DNA of 39,503 nucleotides from NCBI GenBank assembly GCA_028293325.1, contig JAQGPA010000186.1:1-39503 (forward strand). The letters run 5' to 3'. Origin of the DNA: Pedosphaera sp. GTDB lineage: Bacteria > Verrucomicrobiota > Verrucomicrobiia > Limisphaerales > Pedosphaeraceae. Below the pieces are notes generated by a model. The model was not told the DNA's origin. It made no database searches and worked only from the letters and a program-made list of their open reading frames with translations. Of this stretch, positions 8,457 to 15,226 are shown in pieces. How positions within the stretch are numbered: position 1 is the first letter of the stretch; every line of letters begins with the position of its first letter. Position numbers and translations under genes: made by a program.

Positions 8457-9383
8457 ATGCCAGCGCCATGCTATATTCTGGCCCTGCTGTTGACGCTTTG
8501 CTTTACGCTGGCGACCAGTCTGCAATTGCGCATGCACAGCATCAGCACGGGCACGCCGTCCGATGACATGCTCAAGGCGGTGCTGGGAGATGGGCGGCGC
8601 ATGTTCGCCAATCATTACTTCGTCAAGGCGGATGTTTATTTTCACAGCGGCTATTACCCTTCGATTTTTGAGCAAGGAGCCAAGGCACCGGCCAACGCGC
8701 GTCATATGGTGGAGGAGCATCACGATGAGGGTGGCGACCACGATGAACATGAGCATGAGAAAGCCATGGATTTTTTGGGGCAGCCCAAGGATTGGATAGA
8801 TCGTTTTGGACGCCATTTTTATTCCTCCACACATTCCCACCTCGATAAGCCCGGTGAAGCGCGGGAGATTTTGCCATGGCTGCGGCTATCCGCCGACCTG
8901 GACCCGCAACGGATTGAAACCTACACGGTGGCGGCCTACTGGTTGCGCGGGCATCTCGGCAAAGTGGACGAAGCAGAGCAATTTCTCCGCGAGGGATTGC
9001 GGGCCAATCCGACCAGCTACGAGATTCTCTTTGAATTGGGGATGCTGTATAGCGAGAATCATCATGATAGCAGCCGCGCCCGAAATCTTTGGGAACTGGC
9101 TTTGCGGCGCTGGCAGGATCAGGATGCAGTCAACAGGCCATCCGTTTTGCAACGCTGGGAGGAATCGAAGGATGTGGGCGACATACAGCCGGATATTAAC
9201 ATTTACCTGAAGATCATCACCCAACTGGCGCTGTTGGAGGAAGGGCAGGGAGATCTCCGCCAGGCGCTGCATTACCGGGAGCTGGAAGTTAAAGTCTCTC
9301 CCTTGCCCGAACTGGTGCAGGTGGAAATTGACAAACTGAAGCAAAAGCTGGCGTCGCCGCCAATTTCCGCGCCGACGAAGTGA
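8457..9383 (+). CDS. TPR-like protein with signal/anchor segment and His-rich stretch
   Basis: I place the start at ATG 8457, 6 bp after the permease stop; the frame is open much further upstream but that part runs through the permease gene and is not coding. The 308-residue product begins with a hydrophobic segment (about 5-22), suggesting export or an inner-membrane anchor. Residues 83-103 are strongly His/Glu/Asp-rich (EEHHDEGGDHDEHEHE), a possible metal-binding or charged linker. From about 138 to 285 the protein has helical repeats of TPR character (for example EAEQFLREGLRANPTSYEILFELGMLY). In related operons such a protein accompanies the ABC pair, and a periplasmic or scaffold role is plausible. 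Function not established. Confidence 0.8.
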   Translation: MPAPCYILALLLTLCFTLATSLQLRMHSISTGTPSDDMLKAVLGDGRRMFANHYFVKADVYFHSGYYPSIFEQGAKAPANARHMVEEHHDEGGDHDEHEHEKAMDFLGQPKDWIDRFGRHFYSSTHSHLDKPGEAREILPWLRLSADLDPQRIETYTVAAYWLRGHLGKVDEAEQFLREGLRANPTSYEILFELGMLYSENHHDSSRARNLWELALRRWQDQDAVNRPSVLQRWEESKDVGDIQPDINIYLKIITQLALLEEGQGDLRQALHYRELEVKVSPLPELVQVEIDKLKQKLASPPISAPTK

Positions 9384-9646
9384 GACGGAAGGTGGGGTCA
9401 GGAGGGTTTTAGACTTTGAATATTTCGGCTGGAACCGAGTCCTTCCGGACTGGTCATCAAGATGCCACCCTTCTTCGTCAGGCGAGACGCCTGACACTAC
9501 GGGTCTTTGCGGACGGAGCAATATAGGGATCGACGACGACGACGAGGACGATAGGGAGAAAAAGCAGTCGCCCTCACGGCTTTCTCCCGTCCAGAGGGTT
9601 GTGATTGGGCTTTGTTTTCGTTCGTGAGTTTGGGTATTAATTCACC
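9384..9646. other. Intergenic region between TPR gene and hisB
   Basis: The 263 bp contain one copy of a dispersed hairpin repeat (9415-9500, listed separately) and a short low-complexity GAC-rich run (about 9531-9552). I see no gene and no T-tailed terminator. Confidence 0.7.
9415..9500. repeat. Dispersed intergenic repeat with hairpin, copy 1
   Basis: The sequence from TTTGAATATTTCG to the end of the hairpin recurs at 37742-37832 with the same blocks: TTTGAATATTTCG.CTGG, CCTTCCGGACTGGTCATCAA, GATGCC, and the perfect hairpin GTCAGGCG-AGA-CGCCTGAC (9477-9495). Both copies lie outside genes. It looks like a REP/MITE-type element of this genome. Confidence 0.75.
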
Positions 9647-10309
9647 ATGCAAATCCGGCACGCCCAGATTAACCGTGTAACGAAAGAAACGCGGATCGCG
9701 GTTAAATTAAAAATCGACGGTTCAGGTAAATCCCTGGTGAAGACGGGAATACCTTTTTTTGACCACATGCTGACGCTGTTTTCCAAACATGCGGTCATGG
9801 ACCTGCAATTGAAGTGCGCGGGCGATCTGGCCGTGGATGCTCATCATACGGTGGAAGATTGCGGCATTGCCCTGGGCCAGGCGTTTGCGCAGGCGCTGGG
9901 GGAGAAGCGGGGCATTCGCCGGTATGGGGCGGGGTTTAACGCCGAGAAACCATTAACCGGGGAGGCTTATGTGCCGATGGACGAATGCCTTGCCCGGTGC
10001 GTTATTGACTTTAGCGGCCGGCCCTATTTGGTCTGGCGCGGACTAAATTCATGGTCCCAGAAGAAGATTACCATTGCGGAGCAGGAGCAGGATATGTCGA
10101 GCGCATTTCGTTTTGGCCTGGCGCGGGAGTTTTTTCAGGGATTTGCCAACGAAGCCCGCTGCAATTTGCACTTGGAATTGCTGTATGGCGATGAGCCGCA
10201 CCATATTGTGGAGGCGTTATTCAAGGCGTTTGCCAAGGCAGTTGATGTTGCCTGCCAACGAGATCCGCGGATTTCCGGCCAGGTGCCGAGCACCAAGGGT
10301 AAGCTATAG
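9647..10309 (+). CDS. hisB: Imidazoleglycerol-phosphate dehydratase
   Basis: This is the sixth step of histidine synthesis, dehydrating imidazole-glycerol phosphate to imidazole-acetol phosphate in the cytoplasm. The 220-residue protein has the Mn-binding motifs PFFDHML (H40) and DAHHTVEDCG (H66, H67, E70), then PMDECLARCVIDFSGRPYLVW (110-130). The C-terminal half holds the second motif set with HHIVEALFKAFAKAV and the ending PSTKGKL. DAHHTVED replaces the more common DDHHTVED, but all metal ligands are kept. It is a monofunctional enzyme with no HisN domain. No other his genes are present. The sigma factor gene starts 39 bp downstream and may be read through. Confidence 0.96.
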   Translation: MQIRHAQINRVTKETRIAVKLKIDGSGKSLVKTGIPFFDHMLTLFSKHAVMDLQLKCAGDLAVDAHHTVEDCGIALGQAFAQALGEKRGIRRYGAGFNAEKPLTGEAYVPMDECLARCVIDFSGRPYLVWRGLNSWSQKKITIAEQEQDMSSAFRFGLAREFFQGFANEARCNLHLELLYGDEPHHIVEALFKAFAKAVDVACQRDPRISGQVPSTKGKL

Positions 10310-10348
10310 ACCGCGTTGAATAGCCGGAGGTTACAGCCCGTCCAATCC

Positions 10349-10951
10349 ATGAAGAATGACAAAGACCATTCCTCCGCCAACGACGAAGCACTCGTCGAGG
10401 CGGCCAAGCAGGGCGACATGGGTGCCTTTGAGGAATTGGTCGCGCGGCATCGGGACAAGATATATGCGCGTGCATTGAGCATGATGCGCAATGAAGATGA
10501 AGCGATTGATCTTTCTCAGGAAGCGTGGGTGAAGAGTTGGCAGCGGCTGAACCAATTCCATGGCGAATCGAGCTTTGGGACCTGGATAACGCGCATCGTG
10601 ATCAACCTGTGCCTTGATCAATTACGGCGGCGCAAAAGGCGGCGGACCGAATCGATTGAGGAGATGGATGAGGAGTCCGGCGGCGTGGAGCGGCAACTGC
10701 CGGTGGTAACCACCAACCCGACGGAAAGGCTGGAGCGGGCGGAATTGCGAAAGCGAATTGATGGGGCGCTGGAGCAGTTGTCCCATGAGCATCGCACGGT
10801 GCTGGTGTTACACGAATTTGAAGATATGGAATATAAGGAAATAGCGCGGACGATGGGATGTTCCATCGGGACGGTGATGTCGCGGCTGTTTTACGCCCGC
10901 CGAAAGATGGCGGCGTTACTGGCGAATTTAAAAACGGAAGATTTAAAATGA
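10349..10951 (+). CDS. ECF sigma factor (sigma-70 family)
   Basis: A 200-residue protein with sigma region 2 (about 26-96: FEELVARHRDKIYARAL..., DEAIDLSQEAWVKSWQ, FGTWITRIVINLCLDQLRRRKRR) and region 4 (about 136-188: LEQLSHEHRTVLVLHEFEDMEYKEIARTMGCSIGTVMSRLFYARRK). Regions 1 and 3 are missing, the ECF (extracytoplasmic function) layout. I chose ATG 10349; a TTG at 10316 is open but has no supporting ribosome site, and GGAGG at 10326-10330 is 18 bp away. The stop overlaps the next gene (ATGA, 10948-10951), so sigma and anti-sigma are coupled. The regulon is unknown; autoregulation is likely by analogy. Confidence 0.93.
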   Translation: MKNDKDHSSANDEALVEAAKQGDMGAFEELVARHRDKIYARALSMMRNEDEAIDLSQEAWVKSWQRLNQFHGESSFGTWITRIVINLCLDQLRRRKRRRTESIEEMDEESGGVERQLPVVTTNPTERLERAELRKRIDGALEQLSHEHRTVLVLHEFEDMEYKEIARTMGCSIGTVMSRLFYARRKMAALLANLKTEDLK

Positions 10952-11475
10952 TGAATCAAGAGGCGCAATTAAAGTTGCAAGCTTACCTGGACGGGGAATT
11001 ACCCGCCGGGGAGAGGGCAGCGGTGGAGGCCTGGCTAGCCTGCGACGCGGAGGCGCAACTGCTGCTGGCCGAGTTGCAAAACACGGGCAGGGCATTGGAC
11101 GGCCATGGAGCGGACGTGAAGCTGCCGGAAACCCGCGAGTTTTTCTGGTCCAAAATTGAGCGGGAGATCGAGCGTCAGGAACAACCGGAGCCGGTGATTT
11201 CGCGCCATCAGCCGGTGTCGGTATTCTGGTGGCTGCGGCAGTGGGTGCCATTCAGCGGGGTGGCCGCGCTGGTCGTTTTGTTGATGATTTTAGTGGTGCA
11301 TCCCGGGCAATCCAACGCCGGTCAATTTGGCGAAATGGAGATTGCGGCTGATTCCATGGGCGCCGATGTCTTCCGCGACCAGGAGCAAAAAATGACCATG
11401 GTATGGTTCTATGATCGCAGTGGTGATTCGCAGTTTACGGAATCGTCCCCCCTTGCTACTGTCAACCACCAATGA
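10948..11475 (+). CDS. Membrane anti-sigma-like protein
   Basis: A 175-residue protein coupled to the ECF sigma gene by an ATGA overlap (a second ATG follows at 10951). The N-terminal part (about 7-50) has LKLQAYLDGELPAGERAAVEAWLACDAEAQ, the helical pattern of zf-HC2/RsgI-like anti-sigma domains, but it lacks the usual HxxxCxxC zinc ligands (only one Cys, C32). One membrane helix follows (about 102-118, FSGVAALVVLLMILVVHPG), then a short periplasmic tail with KMTMVWFYD. Position, topology and the YLDGEL motif support an anti-sigma role; this remains inference. Its stop again overlaps the next gene. Confidence 0.8.
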   Translation: MMNQEAQLKLQAYLDGELPAGERAAVEAWLACDAEAQLLLAELQNTGRALDGHGADVKLPETREFFWSKIEREIERQEQPEPVISRHQPVSVFWWLRQWVPFSGVAALVVLLMILVVHPGQSNAGQFGEMEIAADSMGADVFRDQEQKMTMVWFYDRSGDSQFTESSPLATVNHQ

Positions 11476-11954
11476 AGCTTTCTTGTTTTTTCCACGTGCC
11501 GTTCTGGATGGCGGTTTGTGTGATGCTGACAACGGGGCGGGTGAATGCCGCGCCGGCGGACGCGTTGCATATGGAAGTGCAACTCATCTGGGCCACCAAT
11601 GAGACATCGACGAAACACAAGCCAATCGACGCGGATTTTGCCAAACGCCTGGGCAAGACCTACCGCTGGAAAAACTATTACGAGATCAGCCAGCAGGCTG
11701 TGTCCATTCCCAACGGAGCCGTGAATACAATCAAGATGAGCGACCAATGCAAGCTGGATGTAAAATATCTGGGCGGGGATCGCGTGGAGATTGTTTTAAC
11801 CGGGGAAGGCAAGCCTGTTTCAAAGCATGTGGAGAAGCTGGCTTTGGATTGGCCGCTGGTGCTTTCGGGTAATGCGAAGAATGAGACCGCCTGGCTGGTG
11901 GTGATAAAAAAGGTGGCGGCCGACAAGGCGGCGAAGTCCGAAAAGGCGAAGTAA
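11472..11954 (+). CDS. Secreted protein of the ECF sigma operon, unknown function
   Basis: A 160-residue protein starting in an ATGA overlap with the anti-sigma gene. Residues 1-27 form a signal peptide (hydrophobic FWMAVCVMLTTG, cleavage near VNAAPA). The mature part is mostly beta-strand-like, with MEVQLIWATNE, LGKTYRWKNYYEISQQ, and an AWLVVIKKV strand before a short K/A-rich tail. I recognise no family. Coupling to sigma and anti-sigma suggests it is either the periplasmic partner that senses the signal or a member of the sensing complex. A strong terminator follows 16 bp later. Confidence 0.82.
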   Translation: MKLSCFFHVPFWMAVCVMLTTGRVNAAPADALHMEVQLIWATNETSTKHKPIDADFAKRLGKTYRWKNYYEISQQAVSIPNGAVNTIKMSDQCKLDVKYLGGDRVEIVLTGEGKPVSKHVEKLALDWPLVLSGNAKNETAWLVVIKKVAADKAAKSEKAK

Positions 11955-11970
11955 CTTTATCCAATAAATA

Positions 11971-12002
11971 AAAACGCCCCGCAGACTGCTGCGGGGCGTT
12001 TT
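11971..12002. terminator. Strong terminator between convergent ECF operon and rng
   Basis: A 14-bp stem AAAACGCCCCGCAG / CTGCGGGGCGTTTT closes an ACTG loop. The A run on one side and T run on the other let it work in both directions, which suits its place between convergent transcripts ending at 11954 and 12035. Confidence 0.92.
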
Positions 12003-12034
12003 GTTTTACGCTTTAATTCAGAAACGCGGACTGG

Positions 12035-14002
12035 TCAGGCCAGTTCCTCATTGTTCGTGACGTTCACGATCTTGAACAACTCCGCGTGGAGCGCGGGGTC
12101 GGCGCGGAAGGAGAGTTTGCCAAAGTAACGCTTCTCCATCTCGATCAAATGCTTTTCATCCTCGTTGCGCAGACGGTCGAGGACACTGGGATGAACCACG
12201 ATGCGCAATTGGAAGTCAGATTCGTCGCGAGGCCGCTTCTTCAAAATCTCGCCGAGCTTGCGTTGAATTTCCACGCTCATGGTGAGCGCACTCTTGACCC
12301 GGCCGCGGCCTTTGCAATAGGGGCACTCGTCATAAACGGCGGCATGCACGCTCTCGGAATGGCGCTGGCGCGTCATTTCCATCAGCCCCAGTTGGGAGAT
12401 GGGCAGGATATGGGTTTTGGCCTTGTCCCGGCGCAAACCTTCCTTGACCCGCGAATAGACGTTTTGTTGATCGCGGCGTGATTTCATGTCGATGAAATCG
12501 AGCACGATCAAACCGCCCATATTACGGAGCCGGAGTTGGCGGCAGATTTCGTCGGCCGCCTCGAGGTTGACCCGGAGAATGGCGGTTTCCTGATCCTTGC
12601 CGCCTTTATGGCGGCCGGTATTGACGTCGATGGCGACGAGCGCTTCCGTTTCATCCACCACGATGTAGCCGCCGCTTTTCAGATGGACGGTGCGCGAGAA
12701 CGCATTGTCCAACTGTTTGCTGATATTAAAGCGATCGAAGATCGCCTGGGATTCATTGTAGAGTTTGACTTTGCGGGCTGCGGGTTCGGAAATCTTCGAG
12801 ATCATTTCCCGCATGCGGTCATAAGCTTTGGGACTGTCCACCACGATGCGCTCGACGTCTTCCGTGAGGAAGTCGCGGACAGTGCGTTCGATGAGGTCTG
12901 GCTCCTGGAACACGCAGGTGGCGGAGGTCTGGCTCTTGATGCGATCCTGGATCAGCTTCCATTCCTCGAGGAGCAGGGCGAGGTCGCGCACAAAGTAGCG
13001 GACTTGCTGGCCTTCGCCGACGGTGCGCATGATGACGCCCATGCCGTCCGGAATGGTGAGACTGCGGAGGATTTGTTTAAGCCGCTGGCGTTCCTGCTGG
13101 TTTTCGATTTTGCGCGAGATGCCGCTTTGGTCGGAGTTGGGCAGGAGGACGAGATAACGGCCGGGCAGAACCAGATTGGTCGTGACGCGCGGACCCTTGG
13201 TGCCAATGGGACCCTTGGTGACCTGCACGATGATGTCGCTGCCCGGAGGGTAGAGCCGGGGAATGTCCTTCTGAGTAATGCGCGGCTTCTCGCGCTTCTT
13301 GGTTTCGCGCTCGACGAGTTCCACGCCGCTGTCGAAGTTGCTGGGCACGATGTCCCAATAATGCAGAAAGGCATTTTTCTCGAAGCCGATATCCACAAAG
13401 GCGGCCTTCAAGCCGTCTTCGAGGTTGCGCACCTTGCCCTTGAAAATACTGCCGACGAGGCGTTCCTCGGTGGTGCGCTCAATGGTGAATTCCTCGAGTT
13501 TGCCTTCTTCCAACACGCCGACGCGGGTTTCGAGGGATTCAGCGTTGATGATGACTTCCTTGTGGGTCCGTTTGACCGGCTTGATGAGCCGCTGGACCTT
13601 CTTGATCATGGTCGAAGCCGCGGCGCGGATGGTTTCGACGATGCCTTGGGGCCGCTCGGCCACCGGGACGGGTTCAAAAGTTTTTTCCTCCTGCACTTCC
13701 GCGGGCGTGTCGAGATTGGGTTCACGGAAGGCGCGCTCAGAGGCGGGTTTATCCTTGTCATTGGCGGGAGGGGCGGCGGCGCCTTCGGGCGGCAAGCCGG
13801 CGGCGAGATTTTCGGCGCGCTCAATTTCCTGCGCATGGCGGGCGCGGTCATAGACCTTATCATGGTGGGCCTTGTCGCCCACCACCTCGGCGCGCGCCTC
13901 GGTGGCTTCGCGGTCGGGGCGGTTAGGGTTTGGGTTAAGGCCGCTGGCGGGCCGGAAGCGCATGCCGCCCCGACGACGCCGCGAAAAATTTCTATCACTC
14001 AT
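12035..14002 (-). CDS. rng: Ribonuclease G/E family protein
   Basis: A 655-residue endoribonuclease that cuts single-stranded AU-rich RNA in rRNA maturation and mRNA decay. Residues 1-145 form a charged, low-complexity extension (RRRR..., many A/E/P/K) not found in E. coli RNase G. The conserved core follows: start of the fold EVIINAESLETRVGVLEEGKLEEF, S1 domain (about 184-275), 5'-sensor/RNase H-like part, catalytic aspartates D459 (VAIDVNTG) and D502 (IVLDFIDMK), and the Zn-link C560-x2-C563 (CPYCKGRG). There is no long C-terminal degradosome arm. The gene is the last of the mre/rod operon, 3 bp after rodA; a mre-rng link is also known in proteobacteria. Confidence 0.95.
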   Translation of the reverse strand: MSDRNFSRRRRGGMRFRPASGLNPNPNRPDREATEARAEVVGDKAHHDKVYDRARHAQEIERAENLAAGLPPEGAAAPPANDKDKPASERAFREPNLDTPAEVQEEKTFEPVPVAERPQGIVETIRAAASTMIKKVQRLIKPVKRTHKEVIINAESLETRVGVLEEGKLEEFTIERTTEERLVGSIFKGKVRNLEDGLKAAFVDIGFEKNAFLHYWDIVPSNFDSGVELVERETKKREKPRITQKDIPRLYPPGSDIIVQVTKGPIGTKGPRVTTNLVLPGRYLVLLPNSDQSGISRKIENQQERQRLKQILRSLTIPDGMGVIMRTVGEGQQVRYFVRDLALLLEEWKLIQDRIKSQTSATCVFQEPDLIERTVRDFLTEDVERIVVDSPKAYDRMREMISKISEPAARKVKLYNESQAIFDRFNISKQLDNAFSRTVHLKSGGYIVVDETEALVAIDVNTGRHKGGKDQETAILRVNLEAADEICRQLRLRNMGGLIVLDFIDMKSRRDQQNVYSRVKEGLRRDKAKTHILPISQLGLMEMTRQRHSESVHAAVYDECPYCKGRGRVKSALTMSVEIQRKLGEILKKRPRDESDFQLRIVVHPSVLDRLRNEDEKHLIEMEKRYFGKLSFRADPALHAELFKIVNVTNNEELA

Positions 14003-14005
14003 AGC

Positions 14006-15223
14006 TTAATAAGCCTTTCGATAAATATGGACGTTTTGCAATATGCCGATCGCGATCAACGAGCCGAGCACTGAGGATCCGCCATAACTGAGTAGCGGCA
14101 GTGGCACGCCCGTCACAGGCATGATACGGATGTTCATTCCGATGTTGATGAAGACATGGCTGAAGAGGAGTGTGACCACACCCACAGCCAATAGTTTACC
14201 CAGACGATCGCGCGCCTGGCCCGCGATTCTGATCCCGGTGAACAGAACCACGGCATACAGCGTGAGGACACCCACGCTACCGACGAATCCTTTCTCCTCT
14301 GCGATGACGGAGAAAATAAAATCATTGTGTTTGCCCGCCTGGGGCAGGAAGCCCAAGGCGTTTTGCTGGCCCTGCCGCCAGCCTTTGCCCGTCAAGCCGC
14401 CGGAACCCACAGCAATGAGTGCCTGGCGGACGTTGTGGGAATCATTGAACTCCGATTCACGGAGTTTCTGGCGTTGCGCCTCGGTGACGTCGGTGCCGGC
14501 GTATTCCGAATAATTACGCCCGAAATAAACCAACAGGCGTTTGATTTGATATTCCTGCATTTTAATCCGGAATTTGGGGGGCGCGTAGATCACATCCGCG
14601 ACAAACAAAACAGCCAGGATGCCGCCGATGCCCAACAGTTGGAGCAAATATCTTTTTGGGGTGCCCGCGGCATAGAGCATGGCGAAGCCAGTCGGCACCA
14701 GGACCAGGGCGGAGCCAAGATCCGGCTCTTTCATGATCAGGAGAAACGGCACTCCCATCATCGCGATGGCGCGCCAGAAAATACCGCGTTGGCGGAGTTC
14801 ATCCACGGGACGGCTGAGAAAGTGGGCCTGGGCCAGGATGAAGGCCAGCTTGGCAAATTCCGAGGGTTGAAATTGAAAGCCGCCGAGGTCGATCCAGCGC
14901 CGCGCGCCATAGCGCATTGAGCCGACATGGGGGATGATGACGGCGATGAGCGAGAGGATGCTGAGCGAGTAAGCCACCAGGGACCAGCGCGTGAGGCTGT
15001 GATAATCCACCATGCAGAGAGCACCCGCCGCGCCCAAGCCCAGGACAAACCAGACCACCTGTTTGAAATAGGTCTGATGATACCAGGCGAGGCTGCTCAT
15101 GGCATCGTTGGTCATGGTGGCACTGTAAACGAACGCGATGCTGACCAGCATGAGCAGCAGCACGGCCCCGAGCTGGATGGCATCGAGCCGGGAGTGTCGT
15201 TCGTTATTTGGGATGGCAAACAT
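14006..15223 (-). CDS. rodA: Rod-shape peptidoglycan polymerase RodA (SEDS family)
   Basis: A 405-residue multi-pass SEDS glycosyltransferase that polymerises lipid II during cell elongation together with PBP2. Family motifs are visible: GSMRYGARRWIDLGGFQFQPSEFAKLAFILA, KEPDLGSALVLVPTGFAML (with the catalytic-region Asp), and the C-terminal NIGMNIRIMPVTGVPLPLLSYGGSSVLGSLIAIGILQN. Around ten membrane segments can be counted. The start is ATG 15223, 3 bp after the mrdA stop. The first 12 residues are hydrophilic. The PVTGVPLPLLSYGGSS block is near-invariant in RodA/FtsW; the mreBCD-mrdA context decides for RodA. Confidence 0.96.
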   Translation of the reverse strand: MFAIPNNERHSRLDAIQLGAVLLLMLVSIAFVYSATMTNDAMSSLAWYHQTYFKQVVWFVLGLGAAGALCMVDYHSLTRWSLVAYSLSILSLIAVIIPHVGSMRYGARRWIDLGGFQFQPSEFAKLAFILAQAHFLSRPVDELRQRGIFWRAIAMMGVPFLLIMKEPDLGSALVLVPTGFAMLYAAGTPKRYLLQLLGIGGILAVLFVADVIYAPPKFRIKMQEYQIKRLLVYFGRNYSEYAGTDVTEAQRQKLRESEFNDSHNVRQALIAVGSGGLTGKGWRQGQQNALGFLPQAGKHNDFIFSVIAEEKGFVGSVGVLTLYAVVLFTGIRIAGQARDRLGKLLAVGVVTLLFSHVFINIGMNIRIMPVTGVPLPLLSYGGSSVLGSLIAIGILQNVHIYRKAY

Positions 15224-15226
15224 TAA

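Noticed and set aside
12536..14074. Long open frame (512 codons) on the plus strand opposite rng
   Set aside because: It is the complement of a well-supported RNase G/E gene; the product is a low-complexity A/G/D/F-rich sequence without motifs. It arises from GC-rich codon use.
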